Shown here: piece by piece, positions 34,395 to 43,441 of the stretch
How the letters are laid out: every line of letters begins with the position of its first letter
How positions within the stretch are numbered: the first letter of the stretch is position 1
Source of the DNA: JABSSA01 sp039960995
Lineage (GTDB): Bacteria > Pseudomonadota > Alphaproteobacteria > Rhodobacterales > Rhodobacteraceae
Length of the DNA stretch: 64,000 bases
NCBI GenBank assembly: GCA_039960995.1
Contig: JBDVKF010000006.1
Location: 248,001 to 312,000, forward strand
Direction of reading: 5' to 3'
Position numbers and translations under genes: made by a program
The notes under the pieces: generated by a model
Databases searched by the model: none
What the model was told of the DNA's origin: nothing
The model's input: only the letters and a program-made list of their open reading frames with translations

Positions 34395-36062
34395 TCAGGT
34401 CCAGGCGATAGCGGCCGGACGGATCTCGAATGAAATGTGGTGGTTGGCACCAGACAGGTTGTCCTTGGTGTGGTTATAAAGCGAACGCCAATAGGGCTGG
34501 ATCGTCACGCCATCTTCCTGCAGCATTTTTTGACCTTTGGCCATCAGCTCCCGACGCTTGTCGACATCGGCTGTTGCAAGCGCTTCTTCAAGAACGCTGT
34601 CAAATGCTTCGTTGGCATAGCCGAATTCATTCCAAGCTTCGCCCGAACGATAGGCCAAGGCCCAGATTTGCACGCCAAGTGGACGGTGGTTCCAGTTTGT
34701 CGAACTGAATGCATATTTGGTCCAATCATTCCAGAACGTTGAACCGGGCAAAATTGTCCGCTTCACATTGAAACCAGCATCGCGCAATTGCGCCGCAACT
34801 GCATCTGTTGTGTCCTTGCGCCAAGCGTCATCGATCGAAATGATCTCGTGTTCGAAATCAAGCATGCCCGCTTCTTCCATCAGGGCTTTCGCCGCTGCTG
34901 GATCGGCTGCCAGTGGCGGCAGTTCTGCATATTCAGGATGCACAGGTGCAACGTGGTGGTTTTCAGCTTGGACACCGCGGCCACCGTATCCAAGTTCCAG
35001 CAGAACAGCATTGTCTACGGCCATCGAAATGGCCTTGCGTACACGTGGATCTGCATAAGGTTGCTTGCCGTCAATCTCCGCCAATTGGTTTGGACGGATA
35101 ACGATTGTCGCGCCTGTTACGATCTCGTGCTCTGCCCAACCATCTAGCGTGCTGAGGATGTCGATGAAATCACCATCCACGTCATACAGCATGTCGATTT
35201 CGTCAGCTTCGGCTGCGGCAACCCACGCGGCAGGGTCGGTGCCATAATCGATGTATTCGATTCGGTCGAGATATGGCCCACCAAGAACTTCGGTTCCCCA
35301 CCATGTATGGTCTGTGTTCAAAACCAAAGACGAACTTACACCGACTTCCAAAGTCTCGGGCAGGTAAGGTCCGGTGCCAATTGGGCTGGACATTGGATCA
35401 CTGCGCGGTGTGCTCGGGTGTTGAATAGCGGCGGGATAATCAGCCATGCCCGGGATCAATGAAATATCCGCTTTGGGCAAATTCAGCTTGATCGTGTGGG
35501 CATCGACGACCTCGATGGCCCCTGGGATCGCTTTGCCTGATTCTTCGTCAACCAACGTCGCGAAACGTCCGGCCATTGAATTGCCTTCGACGTCCTTTTC
35601 ACACCAGCCTTCGATGTTCCACGCGATCTGCTCGGCCGTCAGATCTTCGCCGTTGTTCCACTTGACGCCTTTACGGACGTTCAACGTGTACAGGGTTGCG
35701 TCTTCGTTGATTTCCCAGCTTTCCAGCAGCATTGGCGTGAACGTACCGTCGTTTTCATATGCGACGAGGTTTTCAAGCCAGCCTTTTGTATAATTGGTGA
35801 TCTCGTTCCAGTCGGCGGTGCGCAGGTCTTTCAATGCGCGAACAGCGGTTTGGCATCGAACTGTTCCGCCCGCTTTCTTGTGACCATCCGCTAAGGCCGG
35901 CGTTGCCATGCCCAGCATTCCGTATGCGGTTGCAGCAGTCGCGCCAAAGGCACTTGCTGTCGCAAGGAATTCGCGGCGGTTCACAGGATCTTCGCCAACA
36001 TTCTTTGCTGCCTCAGTTACTGATTTAGGTAGCGGTTTTCCCGTGCGGGTTCTGAATGTCAT
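34395..36062 (-). CDS. ABC substrate-binding protein, peptide/opine family (SBP_bac_5)
   Basis: 555 aa. A Tat signal with NRREFLATASAFG sits near residue 28, preceded by an unusually long basic n-region. The mature domain shows SBP_bac_5 blocks: TPMLLESWEINEDATLYTLN, VRKGVKWNNGEDLTAEQIAW and SSPIGTGPYLPE. GAGAGGAAC precedes the ATG. No permease or ATPase genes adjoin it, and a terminator follows at once, so it is an orphan binding protein that must use a transporter encoded elsewhere. The ligand is probably a peptide or similar. Confidence 0.9.
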   Translation of the reverse strand: MTFRTRTGKPLPKSVTEAAKNVGEDPVNRREFLATASAFGATAATAYGMLGMATPALADGHKKAGGTVRCQTAVRALKDLRTADWNEITNYTKGWLENLVAYENDGTFTPMLLESWEINEDATLYTLNVRKGVKWNNGEDLTAEQIAWNIEGWCEKDVEGNSMAGRFATLVDEESGKAIPGAIEVVDAHTIKLNLPKADISLIPGMADYPAAIQHPSTPRSDPMSSPIGTGPYLPETLEVGVSSSLVLNTDHTWWGTEVLGGPYLDRIEYIDYGTDPAAWVAAAEADEIDMLYDVDGDFIDILSTLDGWAEHEIVTGATIVIRPNQLAEIDGKQPYADPRVRKAISMAVDNAVLLELGYGGRGVQAENHHVAPVHPEYAELPPLAADPAAAKALMEEAGMLDFEHEIISIDDAWRKDTTDAVAAQLRDAGFNVKRTILPGSTFWNDWTKYAFSSTNWNHRPLGVQIWALAYRSGEAWNEFGYANEAFDSVLEEALATADVDKRRELMAKGQKMLQEDGVTIQPYWRSLYNHTKDNLSGANHHISFEIRPAAIAWT

Positions 36063-36644
36063 TGTGTTCCTCTCCGTTGTCGCGCGAGATGACTACCCAC
36101 GCAGCTCCCAATTATTTTTGTGTCGTACTTCAATAACGTCCCTTACTGAGCGTTGATCAAGTTCATGCGATCACGCCCACGGCGTCAACCCTTCTCCGAT
36201 CAGGGTCATCTTTCAGATTGGTGGCTATAGAGTGTTCAACCTTGTGAGTTCACGTCACTTTCAGGCATAAAAACGACGCCCATAGTGTCGCTTTCTGACT
36301 CTTTTCCTGGTTTCGGACAGATCAAGTGCTGGGCGCCACAACCATCATTGCGTCGGCTCGTTCGGCTTCATTGGCTGTTAACGAATGCATAAAACAAGGC
36401 GCATGGGCAGCCTGCGTCGATCCTGGCAATCGGCGATTCTGATCATTGGGCCAGAATGCAGTATCAGTGAAATCATGCCCCATGCGCAGTTGGAAACCGG
36501 AGCGGTGTCATGGGATGTTGTTGCTCCACGGGGCCGAACGGCTCGACGTGCGGGCAACCAAGCGCCTCTTCAAAACGTGATCACGAAGTACAGCCTAGAT
36601 TTGACGCATTAGCGTCACATGGTTGTGCGCCACTCTTTCTTAAG
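36063..36644. other. Intergenic region
   Basis: Nearly 600 bases with no convincing gene. A 75-codon plus-strand frame (36385-36612) has no ribosome site. A hairpin TGACGC-ATTA-GCGTCA at 36602-36617 lies downstream of the tiny membrane-protein gene on the minus strand but lacks a T-run. Confidence 0.4.
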
Positions 36645-36752
36645 TCAGTCCTCGTTCTTGTCCTTTTTGCGTTTCTGAAGATAGCGAAACAGGAAAAACA
36701 GGAACACAAAAGCCAGTGTCCAGCTAAGAAGATCTAAGAGCCAAGGGGGCAT
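36645..36752 (-). CDS. Very small single-pass membrane protein
   Basis: 35 aa. The sequence is one hydrophobic helix (about residues 4-24, WLLDLLSWTLAFVFLFFLF) followed by a strongly basic/acidic tail RYLQKRKKDKNED. AAAGGA lies six bases before the ATG. The frame is about 95 bp downstream of mipZ on the same strand. The positive-inside rule places the tail in the cytoplasm. Proteins of this size are usually missed. The combination of ribosome site, helix and charged tail supports it being real. Function unknown. Confidence 0.6.
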   Translation of the reverse strand: MPPWLLDLLSWTLAFVFLFFLFRYLQKRKKDKNED

Positions 36753-36847
36753 ATGCGTCCTTTCACAGAGGATCGAAAGAAGGTGCCGTTCCAATCGTCG
36801 ACTTGAGCACAAACTGCATGACAGCGGTCAAGCCTGAGTAGACACAC

Positions 36848-37657
36848 CTAAAAGTTCAAATCGATACCTGGTAAATCAACCATTTTAATCAGATCGCGCA
36901 ATTCCTGACGGGCGGCGACATTCGAAATGTTAAGCTGTTTGACGCCAATGTCTTTCAAATCAAGCAATGTCAGACCGCGCGGGAACAGTTCCCGAAAGAC
37001 GACACGTTCCGAAAAGCCAGCTGCAACGCGAAAACCGATGCGTTTTGACAGCATCTTCAATGCGCGTTCCATCTTTTCTTTGTTGACCATCCGCTGTGTG
37101 CCGACGCGGTTGCGAACGACAATCCAGTCGATTGGGCTTAGGCCCGCCTGGCTGCGCAATTGGCGCGCATTCCATACCATTTCGGAATAGACAGACGGCC
37201 CCAAAACGCGTTGCCCGGTCGGGTCTGTGCGTGCGAGCAGGTCAAAGTCAACAAAGCTGTCGTTGAGCGGCGTGATCAATGTGTCGGCTAAGGAATGCGC
37301 GACCTGGCTAAGTCGGGTGTGCGATCCCGGGCAATCGATCAGGATGAATTCATTGTCAGGTTCCAGCGCTGCGACCGCGGCCGAAAGACGATGGTCATAG
37401 ATGTTTTCACCGGGTTTCAATGAACTGGGTTCGATCTCGGGCAATTCATGAACCGCAGGCATTGCCAATTGAATATTGGATGTTTTGACAAACGAAGTGC
37501 GATTTTCGACGTAGCGCGCAAAAGTGCGCTGGCGCAGATCCAGATCAAGCGCGCTTATTCTCTTGCCCATACGTGCAAGGGCCGTCGCGATGTGCATTGA
37601 CACTGTTGATTTGCCTGCACCGCCTTTTTCGTTGCCGACAACAATGATGTGCGCCAT
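36848..37657 (-). CDS. mipZ: Division-plane positioning ATPase MipZ
   Basis: 269 aa. A deviant Walker A, GNEKGGAGKSTVSMHIA, is at residues 8-24, followed by ALDLDLRQRTFARY and the Walker B-like FILIDCPGSH. MipZ, known from Caulobacter, forms a gradient from the poles through ParB and inhibits FtsZ polymerisation away from midcell. The DPTG-Q-R-V and AARQELRDLI regions fit that subfamily rather than plasmid ParA. AAGGGGCGAG precedes the ATG. It is divergent from kynA. Confidence 0.93.
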   Translation of the reverse strand: MAHIIVVGNEKGGAGKSTVSMHIATALARMGKRISALDLDLRQRTFARYVENRTSFVKTSNIQLAMPAVHELPEIEPSSLKPGENIYDHRLSAAVAALEPDNEFILIDCPGSHTRLSQVAHSLADTLITPLNDSFVDFDLLARTDPTGQRVLGPSVYSEMVWNARQLRSQAGLSPIDWIVVRNRVGTQRMVNKEKMERALKMLSKRIGFRVAAGFSERVVFRELFPRGLTLLDLKDIGVKQLNISNVAARQELRDLIKMVDLPGIDLNF

Positions 37658-37973
37658 GTCTCGCCCCTTTTATGGCCCGTGCGGCCTATATCTGCCCACT
37701 GCTTTCGTATGTGGCGGACTCAGCCACAAAAAGCAACTTTCGCCCAAGTTAGTCTCGAATCATCTGATGACTTTTGGGCACATTTTTTCTGTCCTGTTCT
37801 TCTTGGACCACTTCTTCTTGGAATTTTTTAGACGATTCTTAGGCATTCACTGCACAGCACTTGGTATTTTAGATTAAGATATTTTAAGCTTGAACTAAAA
37901 CGTCGCACCGCCTAACGTCGCAGCCTAACACCGTTGATGTCTTCAACCCGAAGAAATTGTGCAAGGAAACCGC
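37658..37973. other. Divergent promoter region between mipZ and kynA
   Basis: AT-rich and pyrimidine-rich in its middle part. It should carry promoters for both genes. No operator or RNA was recognised. Confidence 0.4.
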
Positions 37974-38813
37974 ATGAGTTCTAAAGCATATGACCCAAGT
38001 GGTGATGGCGCAAAAATGCAATTCGATGATGCGATGTCCTATAGCGATTATCTGCATTTGGACGGAGTGTTGTCACAGCAAAACACGCTGAGCGATGCGC
38101 ATGATGAAATGCTGTTCATCATCCAACACCAAACCAGCGAATTATGGATGAAACTGGTCATTCACGAACTGGCCGCTGCCCGGTCTGCATTGCTGGCCAA
38201 CGATACGGCCACGATGTTCAAAATGTTGGCCCGGGTCAGTCGGATATTTGAACAGCTGAACAATGCTTGGGATGTCTTGCGTACCATGACACCTGCCGAC
38301 TACACGCGGTTCCGCGAAGCGCTGGGCCCGTCATCGGGGTTCCAATCGTGGCAATATCGGATGATCGAATTCATGCTTGGGAACCGCAATCCAAACATGT
38401 TGAAACCGCATGAACACACGCCCGCCTCGCACCTTCTGCTATCCAAAGAATTGGCGCGGCCCAGCTTCTATGACGAAGTCATTCGGTATGTGTTTGTCAC
38501 GCTGGATGGGTCAGACAAAGCCATGCCCGCGTTTCAACTGGACAAACCACATACCAGCCATCCCGACGTGCAGGCGCGTTGGAAGGTTGTGTACGAAGAT
38601 ATCGAAACCCATTGGGCCTTGTATGAACTGGCCGAAAAGCTGATGGACCTCGAGGATTATTTTCGCCGGTGGCGATTTAACCATGTGACAACAGTCGAAC
38701 GCGTCATCGGATTCAAACGCGGCACGGGTGGCACTTCGGGCGTGCAATATTTGCGCAAGATGCTAGAGGTCGAACTGTTTCCAGAGCTGTGGCACTTGCG
38801 TGGGGAATTGTGA
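37974..38813 (+). CDS. kynA: Tryptophan 2,3-dioxygenase
   Basis: 279 aa. Haem enzyme that opens the indole ring of tryptophan to N-formylkynurenine. Family segments: SYSDYLHLDGVLSQQ, DEMLFIIQHQTSELWMKLV with the active-site His, and GFQSWQYRMIEFMLGNRN. Near the C-terminus HVTTVERVIGFKRGTGGTSG contains the axial haem His and substrate-loop. AAGGAAACC precedes the ATG at 37974. Its stop overlaps the kynU start (TGATG). No kynurenine formamidase lies beside it. Confidence 0.94.
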   Translation: MSSKAYDPSGDGAKMQFDDAMSYSDYLHLDGVLSQQNTLSDAHDEMLFIIQHQTSELWMKLVIHELAAARSALLANDTATMFKMLARVSRIFEQLNNAWDVLRTMTPADYTRFREALGPSSGFQSWQYRMIEFMLGNRNPNMLKPHEHTPASHLLLSKELARPSFYDEVIRYVFVTLDGSDKAMPAFQLDKPHTSHPDVQARWKVVYEDIETHWALYELAEKLMDLEDYFRRWRFNHVTTVERVIGFKRGTGGTSGVQYLRKMLEVELFPELWHLRGEL

Positions 38814-40000
38814 TGACGTTGCCAAGAAAAGACTTTTTCGATTTGCCAGCAGGTGTTTTGTACCTCGATGGCAATTCCTTAGGACCATTGCCCAAAAGCG
38901 CGCCCGCCCGTGTTGCCCGTGTTTTGCAAGACGAATGGGGCGGTCAGTTGATCCGCGCTTGGAATTCGGCTGGCTGGATGGATATGCCCCGCCGCGTTGG
39001 AGATCGCTTGGCGGGTCTTGTGGGCGCGCCTACAGGGTCTGTAGCCACTGGTGATACTTTGTCTATCAAAGTCTATCAGGCGTTGGCCGCTGCTTTGAAA
39101 ATGCGCCCGGATCGCCGCGTGATCTTGTCAGATGCGGGCAATTTTCCGTCCGATCTTTACATGGCCCAAGGTCTGATCCGCACGATTGAAAAAGACTATG
39201 AATTGCGAACCCCCACGCCCGAGGATGTGATGGACGCCATCACCCAAGACATGGCCGTTGTGATGCTGACGCAAGTCGATTACCGATCCGGGCGACTGCA
39301 TGACATGAACGCCATCACCGCACGCGCCCACGAAATGGGGGCCGTTATGATCTGGGATCTGGCACACACAGCTGGTGCGTTGCCGATTGATCTGACGGCA
39401 TCCAACGCTGAATTCGCAGTGGGCTGTACATATAAGTATTTGAACGGTGGCCCGGGTGCGCCTGCGTTTATCTATGCGCGCCCCGATATTGTTGACGCAA
39501 TCGACCCTGCCTTGTCTGGCTGGTTGGGGCACGATGCGCCATTCGCGATGGAACCAACTTACCGCCCGGCGATGTCGACGGAACGCCTTCGGGTTGGAAC
39601 ACCTTCAATCGTGCAACTGGCCATTCTGGACGAAGCGTTGAACATCTGGGACGAAGTCGACATGGACCAGCTACGCGCAGCGTCTATCACCTTGTCGGAT
39701 CGGTTCATTACCGAGGTCGAAGCGCGCTGCCCGCAATTGGTTCTTGCCTCGCCGCGTGACGGAACACAGCGCGGATCACAAGTGTCGTTTGGGTTCGAAC
39801 ATGGGTACGCCGCGATACAGGCCTTGATCGACAAAGGCGTTGTGGGCGATTTCCGTGCGCCAAACATCATGCGGTTTGGTTTCACGCCGCTGTATCTCGA
39901 CGAAGATGACGTGGTTGCAGCCGCCAAGGTCGTTGAAGACGTCATTTCAAACGAACTTTGGCGCGACCCTAAATATCAAATCAAATCGAAAGTCACCTAA
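38813..40000 (+). CDS. kynU: Kynureninase
   Basis: 395 aa. PLP enzyme cleaving kynurenine to anthranilate and alanine. The N-terminus FDLPAGVLYLDGNSLGPLPK is typical, and the PLP lysine lies in CTYKYLNGGPGAPAF near residue 210. It is translationally coupled to kynA. A bidirectional terminator follows at 40061-40092. Together they feed anthranilate. The intermediate formamidase must be encoded elsewhere. Confidence 0.95.
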   Translation: MTLPRKDFFDLPAGVLYLDGNSLGPLPKSAPARVARVLQDEWGGQLIRAWNSAGWMDMPRRVGDRLAGLVGAPTGSVATGDTLSIKVYQALAAALKMRPDRRVILSDAGNFPSDLYMAQGLIRTIEKDYELRTPTPEDVMDAITQDMAVVMLTQVDYRSGRLHDMNAITARAHEMGAVMIWDLAHTAGALPIDLTASNAEFAVGCTYKYLNGGPGAPAFIYARPDIVDAIDPALSGWLGHDAPFAMEPTYRPAMSTERLRVGTPSIVQLAILDEALNIWDEVDMDQLRAASITLSDRFITEVEARCPQLVLASPRDGTQRGSQVSFGFEHGYAAIQALIDKGVVGDFRAPNIMRFGFTPLYLDEDDVVAAAKVVEDVISNELWRDPKYQIKSKVT

Positions 40001-40060
40001 TGGCTGACAGCGCCGTGCTGGAACCTGATCCCCCGGGTACACACTGATCGCGCCAACAAA

Positions 40061-40092
40061 AAAGCCGCCTCAAAAGGGGCGGCTTTCTTTTT
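40061..40092. terminator. Bidirectional terminator between kynU and rpmE
   Basis: AAAGCCGCCTC pairs with GGGGCGGCTTT around AAAA. It is followed by CTTTTT on the plus strand and preceded by AAAAAA for the minus strand. It serves both convergent genes. Confidence 0.88.
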
Positions 40093-40108
40093 GCAATATG
40101 TCGGGCGA

Positions 40109-40330
40109 TTAAAAGCCCAGACCTGCATATTTGTTTTTGAACTTGGACACACGACCACCAGTATCCATCAACTTAGTGCCGCCACCGGTCCAGGCCGGGT
40201 GAACAGATGGGTCGATATCAAGCGACAATGTATCGCCTTCTTTGCCCCATGTGGATTTCATCTGGAGGATCGTACCGTCTGTCATTTTGACGTTGATCTC
40301 GTGGTATTCGGGATGCGTATCGGCCTTCAT
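40109..40330 (-). CDS. rpmE: 50S ribosomal protein L31
   Basis: 73 aa. The conserved opening HPEYHEINVKMTDGT and the C-terminal FKNKYAGLGF match L31 of alphaproteobacteria. No zinc CxxC motif is present, so this is the Cys-lacking form. It overlaps the rplS stop (ATGA) and has AAGGAG upstream. It is in the same transcript as rplS. Confidence 0.95.
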   Translation of the reverse strand: MKADTHPEYHEINVKMTDGTILQMKSTWGKEGDTLSLDIDPSVHPAWTGGGTKLMDTGGRVSKFKNKYAGLGF

Positions 40331-40713
40331 GCCTTTGCTCCTTCAGACTTGGGCTTGTATGTGGTGTCTTCTGCGATACGGGCAGATTTGCCGCGACGCG
40401 AACGCAGATAGTACAGTTTCGCGCGGCGCACACGGCCACGGCGAACAACTGTGATGCTGTCGATGTTTGTCGAATGCAGCGGGAACACACGTTCCACGCC
40501 TTCACCAAAGCTGATCTTGCGCACTGTAAACGATCCGGCAATGCCGTGTCCGTTTTTACGTGAAATGCAGACGCCTTCGTAGTTCTGCACACGGCTGCGC
40601 GAGCCTTCGGTGACTTTAAAACCAACGCGGATTGTATCACCCGCTTTAAAGTCAGGGACATCTTTCCCCAACGAGGCGACTTGTTCCGCCTCAATCTCTG
40701 CAATCAGGTCCAT
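40327..40713 (-). CDS. rplS: 50S ribosomal protein L19
   Basis: 128 aa. Family segments FKAGDTIRVGFKVTEGSRSR, QNYEGVCISRKNGHGIAGSF and RRGRVRRAKLYYLRSRRGKS are all present. L19 sits at the 30S-50S interface. AAGGAGAGAGG precedes the ATG. A non-coding leader of some 285 bases separates it from the helicase terminator, so it has its own promoter rather than following trmD directly. Confidence 0.96.
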   Translation of the reverse strand: MDLIAEIEAEQVASLGKDVPDFKAGDTIRVGFKVTEGSRSRVQNYEGVCISRKNGHGIAGSFTVRKISFGEGVERVFPLHSTNIDSITVVRRGRVRRAKLYYLRSRRGKSARIAEDTTYKPKSEGAKA

Positions 40714-41072
40714 TTGACCTCTCTCCTTTTTGCACGGGTAATCCCGCGACGTGGTTCGTGATGCCCAGAGCTCCGATCTTCATCCGGGTTCGTCATGCGC
40801 CCGTCGGAGAATTGCGTCATCTATTCGTTGGCCTTGTCCATGGCGTTCCAAGATCGAAAGCAATCTTACCACAAGACAAAGGGTCGGATGAACGAGTCAC
40901 CAGACCACGCGCATTTACGCCATCGCGCAGAGTCGCGCAAGCCATTTGGAGTCAGCCCGTTGTGATGGGTCCGTGGGCGGCGCACATCGGGTCCGATGAA
41001 AAAACCCGACCACCATAATGGCGATCGGGTTTTTGGTCATAGGATCAAACCAACATCATGCGCTGCCAATGA
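40714..41072. other. rplS leader and helicase terminator region
   Basis: Contains the terminator at 40999-41035 and, for rplS on the minus strand, the promoter and long leader. No known leader motif was recognised, though autoregulation of ribosomal-protein genes often uses such leaders. Confidence 0.4.
40999..41035. terminator. Terminator downstream of the DEAD-box helicase
   Basis: AACCCGA (41003-41009) pairs with TCGGGTT (41025-41031), flanked by A and T runs on both sides. It follows the helicase stop on the minus strand. Confidence 0.8.
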
Positions 41073-42350
41073 TCAGGCTGCGCGCGAACGGCGCGGACGG
41101 CGTGGTTTATGACCGCCCGGTTTTCCGCCAGCGCTATGAGGCTTGCCACCCGAATGGGGTTTGCGGCCCTGCGGACGTCCACGCCCACCTCTGCCTTGTT
41201 TCTTAGGCGGATCAACCGCCTCTGGCATTATGCCGCTTGCAACTGGAATAGTGATTTTCATCAGCTTTTGGATTTGCAGCAGCAATCCAACTTCTTCGGC
41301 ACAGCAAAACGCAATCGCTTCGCCTTCGCGGCCCGCACGTGCTGTCCGACCAATGCGGTGAACATAATTGTCGGGCACTTCGGGCAGATCATAGTTGATC
41401 ACATAAGCCACGCCGGGGATGTCGATCCCACGTGCCGCGACATCCGTCGCAACCAACACTTTGGCGGTGCCTTCGCGAAAGGCTTTGATCGCGCGGTCGC
41501 GTTGGCCTTGGCTTTTGTTGCCATGCACAGACGTCGCTTTGAACCCATCCGCGACAAGGCCTTTCATCAGCTTTTCCGCACCATGTTTCGTGCGCGAGAA
41601 AACCAATGTCAGGGCTTCTTTATCTTGCGCCAAAATTTCACGAAGCTTGAATGCCTTTTGGCTTTTGGGCACGAAATGGATCGATTGCGTGATCTTATCC
41701 GCCGCCTTGCCCGGAGGCGCGACTTGAACGCGTCTTGGGTTGTTCAGATACGCACGGCTCAGTTCTTCCATTTGTTTTGGCATGGTGGCCGAAAACAACA
41801 TGGTCTGGCGCGGGGTTCCCAAAGCGGGCGCGATCTGGCGCAACGCGTGGATAAAGCCAAGGTCCAGCATCTGGTCCGCCTCGTCTAAGACCAGATGGCG
41901 CACTTGGCCAAGATCAACAGCTTTGCGTTCCATAAGATCGATCAAACGACCGGGCGTTGCCACCAGAATGTCAGTGCCACGCGACAGGAAATTGATCTGG
42001 CGCACAATCGATTGACCACCAACAACGGTGCCAATGCGCATATGCGTTTCACGTGTCAGGTTGCGCAGGTTGTCCGATATCTGGTTCACCAATTCGCGCG
42101 TCGGCGCAAGGATCAAAGCCTTGACCGTTTTGGGTGCGGGTTGATCCTTCATCGCCAGCAGGTGTTCAACCAAAGGCAATCCAAAGGCCAGTGTTTTACC
42201 GGTACCTGTTTGCGCAAGTCCTAGAATATCGTGCCCGTCCAGTGCTAGTGGAATGGCTTTCTTTTGGATCGGTGTTGGTTCTGTCAGTTTGGCATCGGCC
42301 AATGCCTTGTTCAATGCTGGCGCTAACCCAAGCATGGAGAAGTCAGTCAA
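41073..42350 (-). CDS. DEAD-box RNA helicase
   Basis: 425 aa from a TTG at 42350 (AGGA six bases upstream). An ATG five codons later is an alternative, and longer in-frame starts lack support. Helicase motifs: Q-motif PTPIQKKAIP, motif I AQTGTGKT, motif II LDEADQMLDLGF, motif III SAT, motif VI HRIGRTARAGREG. The basic, Gly/Arg/His-rich C-terminus (about 60 residues, GRGGRGRPQGRK) resembles RhlE-type helicases that remodel ribosome or degradosome RNA. It lies between trmD and rplS, a pair that is often adjacent in other bacteria. Confidence 0.93.
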   Translation of the reverse strand: MTDFSMLGLAPALNKALADAKLTEPTPIQKKAIPLALDGHDILGLAQTGTGKTLAFGLPLVEHLLAMKDQPAPKTVKALILAPTRELVNQISDNLRNLTRETHMRIGTVVGGQSIVRQINFLSRGTDILVATPGRLIDLMERKAVDLGQVRHLVLDEADQMLDLGFIHALRQIAPALGTPRQTMLFSATMPKQMEELSRAYLNNPRRVQVAPPGKAADKITQSIHFVPKSQKAFKLREILAQDKEALTLVFSRTKHGAEKLMKGLVADGFKATSVHGNKSQGQRDRAIKAFREGTAKVLVATDVAARGIDIPGVAYVINYDLPEVPDNYVHRIGRTARAGREGEAIAFCCAEEVGLLLQIQKLMKITIPVASGIMPEAVDPPKKQGRGGRGRPQGRKPHSGGKPHSAGGKPGGHKPRRPRRSRAA

Positions 42351-42642
42351 AGTACGTCCTTTCGGCCCGCACCCGAATGGTGCGGTCGTTACAGAAGGGC
42401 CACGCATACGCATGGGCCTGAAGGGTCAGGCACAACCTCGGGACAAACAGGCGCTTCCTGTGGGTCTGGTCATGCCCAAAGAACCCTGCGTGATGGGGAA
42501 CTGGGGAATATGATCGCGCACCGTCATACCATTTGGGGCAGAGCCTGCTCACGCGGCAGTGCAGCAATAAAGGGCCAATGCCGCAGTTTTGCGCGCAGGT
42601 CAAGTATTCTCTGATTTAATCCACAAGGTAACGTGGCGGATT
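42351..42642. other. Gap between trmD and the helicase
   Basis: About 290 bases with no gene recognised. It probably carries the helicase promoter on the minus strand. Confidence 0.4.
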
Positions 42643-43440
42643 TTATTGATCTTTCGCGGTGCGTTTCGCCCACAAATCGGGCCGCCGCGCTTTGGTCAAT
42701 TCTTCGGATTGGGCCTTGCGCCATTTGGCGATTTCACCGTGATGGCCCGACATCAGAACATCTGGAATGGCCCGACCTTCCCAATCTGCGGGGCGGGTGA
42801 ATTGCGGATGCTCAAGCAACCCGTTCGAATGGCTTTCTTCTTCGGTGGACGCCGCATTGCCCAACACGCCGGGCAAAAGCCGCACAGTTGCGTCCAGCAT
42901 CGCTTGGGCCGCGATTTCACCACCGGTCATGACGAAATCACCTAAAGACACTTCCTGAATGCCAAAAGCCTCCAGAACGCGTTCGTCGACCCCTTCGAAC
43001 CGGCCACATAGGATGGTCACACCATCACACCGTGCCAGATCACGCGCCGTGTCTTGGGAAAACGGTTTGCCCCGCGGTGACATGTATAAAATAGGCCACC
43101 TTCCCCGCGCATGTTGTTGGGCGTCGCGCACAGCATCCGCCAATACATCGGGGCGCAGTACCATTCCCGCACCGCCACCCGCAGGCGCGTCATCGACATT
43201 GCGATGCTTGCCCACGCCGTGCTCGCGCAGATCATGGGTGAACAATTGCCACAGCCCGTCTTTCAGCGCCTTCCCAGTAAGGGACGCGCCAAGAACGCCG
43301 GGAAATGTCTCGGGAAACAAAGTAATAATACGGGCTTGCCACACTCCGGCAAGCTCGTCGTTGTCATCCATCAATGATTGAGGTTTCAACGTCGGGCGAA
43401 TTGTTTTCCGCCCAAAAGATTTGCCGGGTCCATCAGCCAT
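42643..43440 (-). CDS. trmD: tRNA (guanine-N1)-methyltransferase TrmD
   Basis: 265 aa. SPOUT enzyme methylating G37 of tRNA. Knot motifs are present: ILYMSPRGKPFSQ, ILCGRFEGVDERVLE and EVSLGDFVMTGGEIA. A 30-residue basic extension (with KTIRPTLKP) precedes the usual start of the fold ARIITLFPETFPG. The extension is in frame from the ATG one base after the rimM stop, so it is accepted. An internal ATG (at 43371, MDDNDEL) is the alternative. Confidence 0.95.
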   Translation of the reverse strand: MADGPGKSFGRKTIRPTLKPQSLMDDNDELAGVWQARIITLFPETFPGVLGASLTGKALKDGLWQLFTHDLREHGVGKHRNVDDAPAGGGAGMVLRPDVLADAVRDAQQHARGRWPILYMSPRGKPFSQDTARDLARCDGVTILCGRFEGVDERVLEAFGIQEVSLGDFVMTGGEIAAQAMLDATVRLLPGVLGNAASTEEESHSNGLLEHPQFTRPADWEGRAIPDVLMSGHHGEIAKWRKAQSEELTKARRPDLWAKRTAKDQ

Positions 43441-43441
43441 A

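Noticed and set aside
36385..36612. 75-codon plus-strand frame in the gap before the tiny membrane gene
   Set aside because: No Shine-Dalgarno and no motif; overlapping frames on the same strand are equally long.
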